Shown: positions 1 to 7,931, numbered from the stretch's first letter. The stretch: DNA of 19,489 nt from an uncultured Eubacterium sp. (GCA_934358495.1 CAKRKO010000049.1:1-19489), one strand, 5' to 3'. Program-made: numbers and translations. The notes: generated by a model from the letters alone, not told the origin.

Positions 1-74
1 ACCGGTTTACCACCTTCCATAACTGCTACGCAGCTGTTTGTTGTTCCTAAGTCAATACCAATAATCTTGCTCAT
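1..74 (-). CDS. dnaK: Molecular chaperone DnaK (Hsp70), N-terminal 25 codons only
   Basis: This is the start of the cytoplasmic ATP-dependent Hsp70 chaperone; the rest lies beyond the left edge. The visible residues begin MSKIIGIDLGTTNSCVAV, which is the Hsp70 nucleotide-binding phosphate-1 motif (IDLGTTNS). The ATG at 74-72 is preceded by GGAGG with an 8-nt spacer. It follows grpE by about 74 nt on the same strand, as expected for an hrcA-grpE-dnaK heat-shock operon. GrpE is its nucleotide-exchange factor. Identification is secure despite the truncation by the window edge. Confidence 0.97.
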   Translation of the reverse strand, partial: MSKIIGIDLGTTNSCVAVMEGGKP

Positions 75-122
75 AATTGTGTCCTCCTATATATTGTTTC
101 CTGAATTATCTTGTTTTTATAT

Positions 123-140
123 TTAACGAATAATCGTTAA
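123..140. repeat. Short palindrome between grpE and dnaK
   Basis: TTAACGA (123-129) and TCGTTAA (134-140) are perfectly complementary around an ATAA loop. The 7-bp AT-rich stem lies in the 74-nt grpE-dnaK spacer. It has no T-tract of terminator type. It could be an mRNA processing or stability element within the operon, but that is only inference. Confidence 0.4.
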
Positions 141-148
141 TAGCAATG

Positions 149-760
149 TTAATTAGCTACTTTTACCATGCTGTGACGAACCACGGAATCACGGTATGTG
201 TAACCTTTCTGGAATTCCTCTGCGATGATATTCTCACCAAATTCCTCATCCTCAACATGCATAACGGCATTATGCAAATTCGGATCAAATTCCTGCCCAA
301 CCGCTTCGATCGGTTTTACTCCTGCTTCCTCCAGTACAGTCATCATCTGTTTGTAGATTTTTTCCATACCTTCCACGAAAGGAGTTCCTTTTTCTTCCTC
401 TGTGACAGCTGCCAGACCACGTTCGAAATTATCAACAACCGGAAGTATTTTTTCTACGATACTTTTTGCACCGGTCTCAAACATCTGTGTCTTTTCTTTC
501 TCTGTTCTCTTACGGAAGTTATCGAACTCAGCCATCTGTCTTCTGACTCTGTCTGTAAGTTTCTCGATTTTTTCATCTTTTTTGTCTTTTTTCTCTTTCT
601 TTTTGAAGAAAGAACCTTTTTCTTTTTCAGCTTCCGGTTCTTCTGCTGCAGCTTCTTCGGCTTCCTCTACTGTTTCTTCCTCTGCTGCATCATTTATTTC
701 TTCATTTTCTAAAATTTCTTCTTCCATTTCTTCCGGACTGATGTTTTTGCTCTCTGCCAT
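149..760 (-). CDS. grpE: Nucleotide exchange factor GrpE
   Basis: GrpE is the co-chaperone that speeds ADP release from DnaK in the cytoplasm. The 203-residue product has the expected layout. A very acidic Glu/Ala-rich N-terminus of about 50 residues is followed by a Lys-rich stretch, a long coiled coil with the family pattern around residues 65-110 (DRVRRQMAEFDNFRKRTEKE), and a C-terminal beta domain ending GYTYRDSVVRHSMVKVAN. The ATG is preceded by AAGGTGG at 7 nt. It sits between hrcA (37 nt upstream) and dnaK, so it is probably co-transcribed under HrcA/CIRCE control. The low-complexity N-terminus is common in GrpE and not a sign of decay. Confidence 0.97.
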   Translation of the reverse strand: MAESKNISPEEMEEEILENEEINDAAEEETVEEAEEAAAEEPEAEKEKGSFFKKKEKKDKKDEKIEKLTDRVRRQMAEFDNFRKRTEKEKTQMFETGAKSIVEKILPVVDNFERGLAAVTEEEKGTPFVEGMEKIYKQMMTVLEEAGVKPIEAVGQEFDPNLHNAVMHVEDEEFGENIIAEEFQKGYTYRDSVVRHSMVKVAN

Positions 761-797
761 CGAAATCCCACCTTTCCGCTTTCATCATTTTCAATGA

Positions 798-1841
798 CTA
801 CTCACCTGTCTTTTTAAATATGTCATCCAGCTGAACCTTTAAGGTTCGCAGATTGTCAACTACTTTTTCGTAATCCATACGTTTCGGTCCGACGATTCCA
901 ACGGTTCCGCGGATTCCTTTTCCAAGATCATATGTGGCTGTCACCACACTGCAATCTTTCATTCCCTGCATCGGGCTTTCATTTCCGATGTATACCTGAA
1001 TTCCTGTTCCTGGATTTCCGTTTTCTTTGTCAGCTGTGAACAGATCTTTAAATTCCTGTTTTTCCTCAAACGCACCGATCAGTTCGCTGGCTCGCTCAGA
1101 ATCACTCAACTCCGGATATTTGAAGATATTGGTTGCTCCGCTGGTATAAATCTCAAGGTCTTCATCTTCCTGAATAGCCTGAGCAACTGTATCCAGCACA
1201 TCACTTACCATGGCACTGTGGATACCTGCCTGTTCTTTCAGTCTGGAAATTGTTCCAAGATTGATATCCTCAAGTGCAAGACCATTTAAGCTTCCGTTCA
1301 ACAAAATATTTAACTTCAGCATTGTCTCCTGATCCGGAGTCTCACTTGTATGAATGATCTTGTTCTTTACGATGTTGCCATCCAACATGATCGTTGCCAG
1401 AACCTGGGAATCATCTACCGCGGAAAGCTGAATAAATTTGACTTTTCCGTGATGAGTCTGCGGTGCGGATACGACGGTTGCATAATTGGTATTTGTTGCC
1501 AGGATCTTTGCAATTTGTTTTAAAACAAATTCCATACGCTCCGTTTTCTCGATCACAAATTCCTTCATATCGGAAATTTCATGATCTTTTTCTTCCATCA
1601 GGTGATCCACATAGAATCGATATCCTTTATCCGATGGAATTCGTCCTGCCGAAGTATGCGGCTGAACGATGTATCCAAGTTCCTCCAGATCTGACATCTC
1701 GTTACGGATTGTTGCTGAACTGAGATTCAGATCAGACGCTTTCGCAATCGTTCTGGAACCAACCGGCTCACCCGTTTCCAGATAAGTCTGAATGATTGCA
1801 TGTAAAATTTTCGTTTTTCTTTCGTCCAATCCTTCGCTCAT
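798..1841 (-). CDS. hrcA: Heat-inducible transcription repressor HrcA
   Basis: HrcA is the DNA-binding repressor of class I heat-shock genes. It recognises the CIRCE inverted repeat and needs GroEL for activity. The 347-residue protein opens with a winged-helix domain (DERKTKILHAIIQTYLETG, then GSRTIAK and SSATIRNEMSDLEELGYI at about residues 40-60) followed by a GAF-like dimerisation domain. It ends in the usual KRMDYEKV region. I chose the ATG at 1841 because AGGAG lies 10 nt upstream of it; an ATG three codons earlier is almost on top of that ribosome-binding site. It is the first gene of the operon and has a perfect CIRCE in its own leader, so it is autoregulated. Confidence 0.97.
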   Translation of the reverse strand: MSEGLDERKTKILHAIIQTYLETGEPVGSRTIAKASDLNLSSATIRNEMSDLEELGYIVQPHTSAGRIPSDKGYRFYVDHLMEEKDHEISDMKEFVIEKTERMEFVLKQIAKILATNTNYATVVSAPQTHHGKVKFIQLSAVDDSQVLATIMLDGNIVKNKIIHTSETPDQETMLKLNILLNGSLNGLALEDINLGTISRLKEQAGIHSAMVSDVLDTVAQAIQEDEDLEIYTSGATNIFKYPELSDSERASELIGAFEEKQEFKDLFTADKENGNPGTGIQVYIGNESPMQGMKDCSVVTATYDLGKGIRGTVGIVGPKRMDYEKVVDNLRTLKVQLDDIFKKTGE

Positions 1842-1877
1842 GTGTTTCATGCTCCTGTAATTGATGCTTTTTCTTTG

Positions 1878-1904
1878 TTAGCACTCAACTGTTTGGAGTG
1901 CTAA
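1878..1904 (-). promoter_or_regulatory. CIRCE operator (HrcA binding site)
   Basis: TTAGCACTC (1878-1886), a 9-nt spacer, and GAGTGCTAA (1896-1904) form the exact consensus CIRCE inverted repeat. It lies just downstream of the -10 element and upstream of hrcA, the classic place for HrcA repression of hrcA-grpE-dnaK. Confidence 0.98.
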
Positions 1905-1918
1905 TATCTTCATTACCT

Positions 1919-1947
1919 AATGTAGCACTATCGTTTTTCTTTGTCAA
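1919..1947 (-). promoter_or_regulatory. Sigma-A promoter of hrcA-grpE-dnaK
   Basis: Reading the minus strand, TTGACA (1947-1942) is separated by exactly 17 nt from TACATT (1924-1919). The predicted start site falls close to or within the CIRCE, which would let HrcA block initiation. Confidence 0.88.
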
Positions 1948-2008
1948 CATATAATTTCAAATTTTTTTATTTTTTCAAATACTCCATCAACATATTATCT
2001 ACAAGGCC

Positions 2009-2051
2009 AAAAAAAGATTGATTTGTCACAATCGTCTGTGGCAAATCAATC
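2009..2051 (-). terminator. Intrinsic terminator after hemW
   Basis: On the minus strand the stem GATTGATTTG pairs with CAAATCAATC (2051-2042 with 2025-2016). An inner CACA/TGTG pairing extends it after one C-A mismatch, and seven T residues follow (2015-2009). It lies about 40 nt past the hemW stop and isolates lepA-hemW from the hrcA promoter. Confidence 0.93.
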
Positions 2052-2090
2052 CTTTTCTCCTATATTTACTCTTCTACTTTATTTTAGGAA

Positions 2091-3242
2091 TTATAGTAAA
2101 AACTCCGCCAACACATAGTTGCTGACATCTATGCCGTGCTCTGTCAGGCGCACATAGCCTGCCACTTCCTCGATCAGCTGCTCACTCTTTAATTTTCGAA
2201 GCACCTCGCCATACACACTGTCCAGTGTTACCTGAAATGTTGTTTCAAACTGCTGCCGGGAGATTCCAGCCATCAGACGCAGACCAAGAAACATGAATTC
2301 TTCCATCTCGGATTTTTTGTCCAAAGTCTCTATATGAATATGGTAATACTTCTGCTCCAGATACTCCTTCAGATCCGATGTATTCTGTAAACGCCGGTGC
2401 TCCACTAAGGAAGATGCACCAAGTCCCAGTCCCAGATAATCTTTTCTGGTCCAGTAACCGCAGTTATGGCGACATTTGTACCTTGACTTTGCATAGTTGG
2501 ATATTTCATACCGCTCATATCCTTTCGTATGCAAAAAAGTTTCCGTCAGTTCATACATCTGCCGTTCTACGTCTTCCTCCGGCAGCAGTTTCGGATGACC
2601 ACCTTCCTCCCGGATCCGTTCATCTTCCGCAAAACGCTCGTAAAATGGTGTGCCTTCCTCGATGATCAGGCTGTACGCAGAAATATGCTCCGGGCGCAGC
2701 GCCGTCACTTTTTGCAGCGTATTCTGCCAGCTTTTTAATGTCTGTCCCGGTAGCGCTGACATCAGATCCACATTGATATTTTCAAATCCGGCTTTCCGCG
2801 CCAGATCATAACTTTCCAGAAACTGCGCAAAATTGTGAATCCGTCCAAGAAGCTGCAACTCTCTGTCATCCGCAGACTGCAGCCCCATGCTGAGCCGGTT
2901 AAAGCCCGCCTGCACCAGTTTTTCTGCCTTTCCTGCTGTCAGCGTCCCCGGATTACATTCCACAGTAATCTCCGCATCTGCCGCTAAATGAAAATGCTCC
3001 TTTACTGTCTCTAATATGGCAGCAAGCTGATACCCTTCCAGAATCGTCGGTGTACCACCGCCAAAAAAGATACTGCTCACCTGATATTCCTCAAATTGTG
3101 AACCGTAATATGCGATTTCTTCCTGTAACTTCTTTATATAAGAAATCCGCACCGGCAGATCAGCCGGTGCAGATAAAAAATCACAGTATGCACATTTTCG
3201 TTCACAAAAAGGAATATGAAGATATAATTCTAATTCTTTCAT
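2091..3242 (-). CDS. hemW: Radical SAM protein HemW (oxygen-independent coproporphyrinogen III oxidase-like; haem chaperone)
   Basis: HemW belongs to the radical SAM family and was long annotated as HemN. Characterised members insert or carry haem and lack the true coproporphyrinogen dehydrogenase activity. The 383-residue protein starts with LYLHIPFCERKCAYCDF, giving the CxxxCxxC 4Fe-4S cluster ligands C13, C17 and C20. The SAM-binding IFFGGGTPT segment follows at about residues 58-66, and a C-terminal HemN-C-type winged domain is present. True HemN has an extra Cys and a longer N-terminus, and this protein starts directly at the radical SAM motif as HemW does. The ATG follows AGAGGA. It lies 91 nt after lepA, the same neighbour as in Bacillus, probably as one operon. 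Confidence 0.93.
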   Translation of the reverse strand: MKELELYLHIPFCERKCAYCDFLSAPADLPVRISYIKKLQEEIAYYGSQFEEYQVSSIFFGGGTPTILEGYQLAAILETVKEHFHLAADAEITVECNPGTLTAGKAEKLVQAGFNRLSMGLQSADDRELQLLGRIHNFAQFLESYDLARKAGFENINVDLMSALPGQTLKSWQNTLQKVTALRPEHISAYSLIIEEGTPFYERFAEDERIREEGGHPKLLPEEDVERQMYELTETFLHTKGYERYEISNYAKSRYKCRHNCGYWTRKDYLGLGLGASSLVEHRRLQNTSDLKEYLEQKYYHIHIETLDKKSEMEEFMFLGLRLMAGISRQQFETTFQVTLDSVYGEVLRKLKSEQLIEEVAGYVRLTEHGIDVSNYVLAEFLL

Positions 3243-3333
3243 ATGTTTCCTCTAATAATTACGCTGCTTTACATCATTCTCACATTCATTTACGATTATG
3301 CATATACATCCTATAAATAACGTAACTTGTTTC

Positions 3334-5142
3334 TTATTTATCATCAAGTTTCAGAACACTCATAAACGCTTTCTGTGGAATCTCTACATTTCCGACCTGG
3401 CGCATACGTTTCTTACCTTCCTTCTGTTTCTCCAGAAGTTTTCTCTTTCGGGAAATATCACCGCCGTAACATTTTGCCAGTACGTCTTTACGCATTGCTC
3501 TGACAGTCTCACGGGCGATAACTTTTCCACCAACGGCTGCCTGAATCGGAATTTCAAACAGATGACGCGGAATCTCTTCTTTTAACTTCTCGCACATCTT
3601 GCGACCGCGCTCATATGCACTGCCGGAGAATACGATAAAGGAAAGCGCATCCACTTCTTCTTTATTAATAAGGATATCCAGTTTCACCAGATCAGAACGG
3701 GTGTAACCCTTCATCTCATAATCGAAAGAAGCATATCCTCTGGAACGGGATTTCAGTGCATCAAAGAAATCATAAATAATCTCGTTCAACGGTAAATCAT
3801 ATTTAATCAGCGCACGCGTTTCCTCCATATATTCCATACTGATATAGATACCACGGCGCTCCTGGCACAGATCCATGATAGCACCAATATACTCACTGGT
3901 TACCATGATCTCTGCACTTACCATCGGCTCTTCCATATAATCAATCTCAGACGGATCCGGCATGTTGGACGGGTTTGTCAGATCCATCACGGTTCCATCT
4001 GTCTTGTGTACTTTGTAAATAACACCCGGAGCTGTCGTTACCAGATCCAGGTTGTATTCGCGTTCCAGACGCTCCTGAATAATTTCCAGATGCAGCAAAC
4101 CTAAGAATCCACAACGGAAACCAAATCCCAGTGCTGCGGATGTCTCCGGTTCAAACTGAAGGGCCGCATCATTTAACTGCAGTTTTTCCAGTGCATCACG
4201 CAGATCCGGATATTTCGCACCATCAGACGGATACAGACCACAATAAACCATCGGATTTACTTTCTTGTATCCCGGAAGCGGCTCTGCGCACGGATTGGAA
4301 CGGTTTGTAATTGTATCGCCTACGCGTGTATCCTGTACATTCTTAATACTGGCAGTAATATAGCCTACCATACCGGCAGACAATTCTTCACACGGAATAA
4401 ACTGACCGGCACCAAAATAACCAACTTCCACAACATCTGCCGTTGCTCCTGTTGCCATCATTTTAATTGGTGTACCGACGCGAACAGTTCCCTCTTTAAT
4501 ACGACAGAAAACAATGACACCTTTATATGCATCATACAGAGAGTCAAAAATCAACGCCTGCAGCGGTGCATCCGGATCTCCGGTCGGAGCCGGAATCTTC
4601 TCTACGATCTGCTCCAGCACCTGCTCTACGTTCAAACCTGTTTTTGCGGAAATCTGCGGTGCATCATGGGCTTCCAGTCCAATGACATCCTCGATTTCCT
4701 CAATGACACGCTCCGGATCCGCACTAGGCAGATCGATTTTATTGATAACAGGCATAACGTCCAGATCATGATCCAATGCCAGATATACGTTTGCCAGCGT
4801 CTGCGCCTCAATACCCTGCGCCGCATCCACGACAAGAATTGCACCGTCACAAGCTGCCAGGCTTCGGGAAACCTCATAGTTGAAATCCACATGACCCGGA
4901 GTGTCGATCAGGTTGAAGATATACTCCTCCCCGTCTTTCGCCTTATAAATAATACGAACCGTCTGCGCTTTGATTGTAATACCACGTTCACGCTCCAGAT
5001 CCATATTGTCTAACACCTGAGACTGCATCTCGCGACTGGTCAACAGACCTGTCATCTCGATGATTCGGTCAGCCAGGGTAGATTTACCATGGTCAATATG
5101 TGCAATAATACAAAAATTTCTGATTTTACTCTGATCTATCAC
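3334..5142 (-). CDS. lepA: Elongation factor 4 (LepA/EF4), GTG start
   Basis: LepA is a ribosome-binding translational GTPase related to EF-G, implicated in initiation or back-translocation. The 602-residue product has the P-loop AHIDHGKST (residues 14-22), switch II DTPGHVDF and the guanine motif NKID. The LepA-specific C-terminal domain includes CYGGDISRKRKLLEKQKEGK. Length matches the family (about 600). The start is the GTG at 5142: GGAGG stands 7 nt upstream and the protein then begins (M)IDQSKIRNF as in homologues. The open frame runs 21 codons further upstream without family similarity. It probably forms an operon with hemW. Confidence 0.97.
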   Translation of the reverse strand: MIDQSKIRNFCIIAHIDHGKSTLADRIIEMTGLLTSREMQSQVLDNMDLERERGITIKAQTVRIIYKAKDGEEYIFNLIDTPGHVDFNYEVSRSLAACDGAILVVDAAQGIEAQTLANVYLALDHDLDVMPVINKIDLPSADPERVIEEIEDVIGLEAHDAPQISAKTGLNVEQVLEQIVEKIPAPTGDPDAPLQALIFDSLYDAYKGVIVFCRIKEGTVRVGTPIKMMATGATADVVEVGYFGAGQFIPCEELSAGMVGYITASIKNVQDTRVGDTITNRSNPCAEPLPGYKKVNPMVYCGLYPSDGAKYPDLRDALEKLQLNDAALQFEPETSAALGFGFRCGFLGLLHLEIIQERLEREYNLDLVTTAPGVIYKVHKTDGTVMDLTNPSNMPDPSEIDYMEEPMVSAEIMVTSEYIGAIMDLCQERRGIYISMEYMEETRALIKYDLPLNEIIYDFFDALKSRSRGYASFDYEMKGYTRSDLVKLDILINKEEVDALSFIVFSGSAYERGRKMCEKLKEEIPRHLFEIPIQAAVGGKVIARETVRAMRKDVLAKCYGGDISRKRKLLEKQKEGKKRMRQVGNVEIPQKAFMSVLKLDDK

Positions 5143-5220
5143 TAAAATTCCTCCAAACTTTTTTCTCGTTACATAAAACGTATTTTGCCTCAATACGCAT
5201 AACATCCCAATTTAGTTATG

Positions 5221-5249
5221 ATTTTAACATCGAACCCGAGAAATAGCAA
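5221..5249 (-). promoter_or_regulatory. Candidate sigma-A promoter of lepA-hemW
   Basis: On the minus strand TTGCTA (5249-5244) and TAAAAT (5226-5221) are 17 nt apart, about 80 nt before the lepA GTG. The -35 box is imperfect, so this is a prediction from spacing and sequence only. Confidence 0.55.
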
Positions 5250-5258
5250 GTTGCACAT

Positions 5259-5279
5259 AGAAAAACCGATGGTTTTTCT
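5259..5279. terminator. Possible short hairpin terminator between the DUF1703 remnant and lepA
   Basis: AGAAAAACC (5259-5267), GAT, GGTTTTTCT (5271-5279) make a 9-bp stem with a 3-nt loop. The T-run is inside the stem rather than after it, so termination strength is uncertain. It lies just upstream of the candidate lepA promoter. Confidence 0.35.
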
Positions 5280-5408
5280 GGCCTTTGCATCCCCAGATAA
5301 ATTTCCACCGGTTATTTCTATTTTCATCTTACTGTCTTTACATCTTCTGTATCATTACCTTGCACCGCTTCTTACAAAAAGCAATTCCACATAACTGCTT
5401 TGCAATTG

Positions 5409-5978
5409 CTATGCAATCACACTGCTCAAAGAGTTCTCGTCATTGTATTGAATGATCGGCACATATTCCATATGAATCTTTTCCATTTCCGAGGCAACCA
5501 TATCTGCTTCCATTTCCAGCGTTGCATCCAATAGCTTCATTGATTCCTGCTGGAACTCCTGTAACTCCGTCCACTTGCTGACCTCACCAGCCATCATCAT
5601 TTCTTCGCGAATTTCCTCATTGGGCAAAAAAGCCGTATGCTCTTCCTGATCATAACCAAGATATCCGAGATGTATCAGACAGGTTAAAACATCATCTTTA
5701 TCATGAAATGTCACCATATCATTTCTGAATAGCTTTACATTCACCGGTACAGACTTTCCTGCAATCATCGAAATAATCGCATCTTTCAATCCATCAAAAT
5801 TCATATTGATCAAAGGCATAATAGACACATAAGTCCCCGTCTGCGACCAGTAACTCTGAAGCTTTCCACGAAGCATGGTACTTACCACAGCTTTCGGATT
5901 ATAAACATGTACATCATCCAGCACACGATACGCTCCTTCCCATCTTATATTTTCTGTTGTTCTCATTTTTTCCATACT
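5409..5978 (-). pseudogene. Remnant of an AAA-ATPase/PD-(D/E)XK family (DUF1703-type) gene
   Basis: The 189 residues from the ATG at 5978 resemble the middle of the multi-copy AAA-ATPase-like/DUF1703 proteins common in Lachnospiraceae and Bacteroidetes. The conserved landmarks are RWEGAYRV followed by VHVYNPKAVV, then LQSYWSQTGTY, MNFDGLKDAI, VLTCLIHLGYLGYD, LPNEEIREE and finally QYNDENSLSSVIA. Full family members are over 500 residues. The N-terminal P-loop ATPase domain is absent, and a stop falls just where the C-terminal nuclease-like domain should begin. The remaining frame is open and GGAGG lies 10 nt before the ATG, so a fragment could still be translated, but no family activity is expected. 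The frame extends 21 more codons upstream without similarity I recognise. The family assignment is from memory of the motifs. Confidence 0.75.
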
Positions 5979-6278
5979 ACCTTGTCCTCCTTCTGCACAG
6001 GCAAAAGAGACAATGTTCCTGGCACTTCCCCCATTTTCCAAATCATCCTCAAAATCTCCTCTTGCCTGTTTTTACTTGTTTTTCTGAAATTCAAGCATTA
6101 AGAAATTCTGTCGATTATTTTAGAATAAAGATTGGCTTGCGCCCTTAAAAAGAATAATAGAACACTAAATGCTTACACAAAGTGTAGCATTGGTGTTCTA
6201 TTCCGTCAACAACTATTGAATACATTTTGTAAAAAATTTATTTCGATAGTTTATTATAATTTAATACCTGACCTTTAT
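5979..6278. other. Gene-free stretch between two gene remnants
   Basis: I see no credible gene here on either strand. The short open frames have no ribosome-binding site or family motifs. The only clear structure is the long hairpin at 6156-6202. The sequence is AT-rich, and its flanks are decayed genes on both sides, so it looks like degraded DNA or insertion scar. Confidence 0.6.
6156..6202 (-). terminator. Long imperfect hairpin, probable old glmS terminator
   Basis: AATAGAACAC (6156-6165) pairs with GTGTTCTATT (6193-6202). An inner AATGC/GCATT and TACAC/GTGTA pairing continues the stem past a mismatch and a bulged base, leaving an AAA loop. On the minus strand a T-rich run (ATTCTTTTT) follows. 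It lies about 75 nt past the decayed glmS stop, where that gene's terminator would be. It could instead be a small repeat element. Confidence 0.5.
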
Positions 6279-6540
6279 CTATTCTACCGTTACACTCTTC
6301 GCCAGATTCCTCGGTTTATCCACATCCAGCCAGCCCCTTCGCCGCTGACACATAATATCCAATCAGCTGCAACGGAATCACAGCCAGTGATGCTGCAAAA
6401 TGCGGATCCGCTCTTTATCATCGATGATTTTCTCAATCTTATCCGGAACCGTCTGCAGTTCTTCGATATAAGCTGCCAGTTCTTCCTCTGAAAGGAATCC
6501 ACGGATTTTTGCAAGCTGCAACGCGATCACATAAGACGCT
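6279..6540 (-). pseudogene. glmS: Decayed 3' remnant of glmS (glutamine-fructose-6-phosphate aminotransferase)
   Basis: Two pieces of the GlmS isomerase domain are recognisable. The first reads ASYVIALQLAKIRGFLSEEE and continues with AAYIEELQTVPDKIEKII up to DDKER. The second, in another frame, reads DPHFAASLAVIPLQLIGYY and continues to AAKG. The well-known GlmS C-terminus LDVDKPRNLAKSVTVE then ends at a TAG (6281-6279). About 120 codons are missing between the pieces, the join lying near GAGCGGATCC. A tandem duplicated CTGG in the plus-strand complement of the AAKG|LDVDK segment shifts the frame a second time. The N-terminal glutaminase and first SIS domain are absent. No intact copy is in this window. 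GlmS is normally essential for amino-sugar synthesis, so a functional copy should be elsewhere. Confidence 0.88.
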
Positions 6541-6562
6541 TAAATTTGTACAATACAAACAA

Positions 6563-6597
6563 AAAAGTTCGATTTCACTCTCTGAAATCGAACTTTT
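6563..6597 (-). terminator. Strong intrinsic terminator after spoIIP (probably bidirectional)
   Basis: AAAAGTTCGATTTCA (6563-6577) and TGAAATCGAACTTTT (6583-6597) form a perfect 15-bp stem with a 5-nt loop. On the minus strand the stem ends in a run of T residues and TTTTTTG follows; the plus strand also reads into TTTTCTTATT. It lies about 115 nt past the spoIIP stop and separates it from the glmS remnant. Confidence 0.9.
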
Positions 6598-6710
6598 CTT
6601 ATTACTTATATACAATTTTCTGAAGCTATTTTTTAGAATATAACTCACGCATTATTCTTTCCAATGCCGTTGTTGCTTTTTTTATAAGTAATCTGTATCT
6701 TCGTATTCTT

Positions 6711-7925
6711 CTACTTCCCACTCAGCACTTTATCCAACACCTGTGCCAACGGATCCATAGCATTGATTGCCTCCTGAAGTGTATTCGTCTGCGCTCCCAC
6801 TTCGATCAACAATGACTTCGGACAAAGATGCATATTATAGCGATAACTTTTCAAATATATTTTCCGTGTGAATCCCGGATACAGCTCTGTCGCAGCAAGC
6901 TGCATTTTCAACGACATGGCCAGGTTATCTTCTATATAAGGATTACGCAGATAATCGATATCTCCGGTGGCCGTCGTTTTGCTCAGTCCGTTAAAAAACA
7001 TCACCTGCGCCATATCCACACCGTTGATATTCGTTGCCAGACGCGTGGTATCTGCCACACCGTCACGATGCAGATCAATGACTACCTCAATGGACGGATT
7101 ATCCTGCAATATTTTCTGGATGACAGGTGCCGCTACGTTATAGGCATGATCCCGCTCGGTATCATAAATTCCAGTGTCATGCAATACGTGATATCCGTAT
7201 GTATCCTGTAAAAGCTGTGTCAGTCTGTTTCCAACTGCAATCACTGAGGTGTTTGGATCACCCTCTACGGAATCTGCGTAGCCTTCTGAACCATGAGTAT
7301 GATATATCAGAATCTGTGGTACATTTTCCGTAGTTTTTTGTATGGTACAATCTTTATTCAACAAGTTTTGTACTACAAGCTGAGAGCTGTTGATGGTAGT
7401 AGATTTGTCCACGGTATAATAATGCTGGATCAAATAATCGAAATCATTTAATTTTTCCAGAGATACCGTATTTCCGCCAGCCGATGCTGATGTTGCAGCT
7501 GCGTTGCCTGATGCTGCACCAGTTTCATTGGTTTGTGTATTTGCAGACTCCGCCTGATCTGCCGAGGTATCTTTATTTTCCCCAGAAGCATCCGCCACCT
7601 GTGTTTCCTGCGGATTTTTTTTTGCCAGAATCTGCTCATAGGTCAACTGGCTTTCAGACTGCATATCATACATAGTTGTATCGTCTTCTTCTATATTATA
7701 TGCAGTCTGCATTCCATCTCCATTGGCCAGCACCGGAGCATATTGCTTCAGCATTAGATAACAGATCTGATATTGCAGCCGGTTCCACAATGTGGTATTG
7801 CGGATTCCAAATATAAAAATGAGCGCAGTTAAAAACAGTACGAGGAAACTTGTTCCCCGCACTATCCAACGTACTCTTCTCTCTTTTCGTTTTCTTTTCC
7901 TTGTAACTTTCAACATTTTTCCCAT
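6711..7925 (-). CDS. spoIIP: Stage II sporulation protein P (SpoIIP), engulfment peptidoglycan hydrolase
   Basis: SpoIIP is the amidase/endopeptidase of the SpoIIDMP complex that thins septal peptidoglycan during engulfment in the mother cell. The 404-residue protein has a basic N-terminus (RKRKRKERR) and one membrane segment at about residues 22-40. A Ser/Ala/Thr/Gln-rich linker follows to about residue 155. The C-terminal hydrolase domain has HTHGSE (209-214) and DLHRDG (284-289), both SpoIIP hallmarks that carry putative zinc ligands. It follows gpr by 53 nt, the same order as in Bacillus. The start is uncertain: ATG at 7925 or three codons on at 7916, neither with a strong Shine-Dalgarno. 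Length agrees with the family. Confidence 0.95.
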   Translation of the reverse strand: MGKMLKVTRKRKRKERRVRWIVRGTSFLVLFLTALIFIFGIRNTTLWNRLQYQICYLMLKQYAPVLANGDGMQTAYNIEEDDTTMYDMQSESQLTYEQILAKKNPQETQVADASGENKDTSADQAESANTQTNETGAASGNAAATSASAGGNTVSLEKLNDFDYLIQHYYTVDKSTTINSSQLVVQNLLNKDCTIQKTTENVPQILIYHTHGSEGYADSVEGDPNTSVIAVGNRLTQLLQDTYGYHVLHDTGIYDTERDHAYNVAAPVIQKILQDNPSIEVVIDLHRDGVADTTRLATNINGVDMAQVMFFNGLSKTTATGDIDYLRNPYIEDNLAMSLKMQLAATELYPGFTRKIYLKSYRYNMHLCPKSLLIEVGAQTNTLQEAINAMDPLAQVLDKVLSGK

Positions 7926-7931
7926 ATATAT

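Noticed and set aside
146..712. Long plus-strand open frame opposite grpE
   Set aside because: It is the antisense shadow of grpE: its Phe/Ser-rich composition comes from the Glu/Lys-rich grpE codons, and it has no ribosome-binding site.
6439..6648. Minus-strand open frame of 69 codons over the spoIIP terminator
   Set aside because: It crosses a strong terminator and reads the glmS remnant out of frame, so it is accidental.
6599..6710. Short open reading just past the spoIIP stop with a helical-looking end
   Set aside because: No start codon with a ribosome-binding site and no known family; the frame overlaps the spoIIP end and is probably chance.
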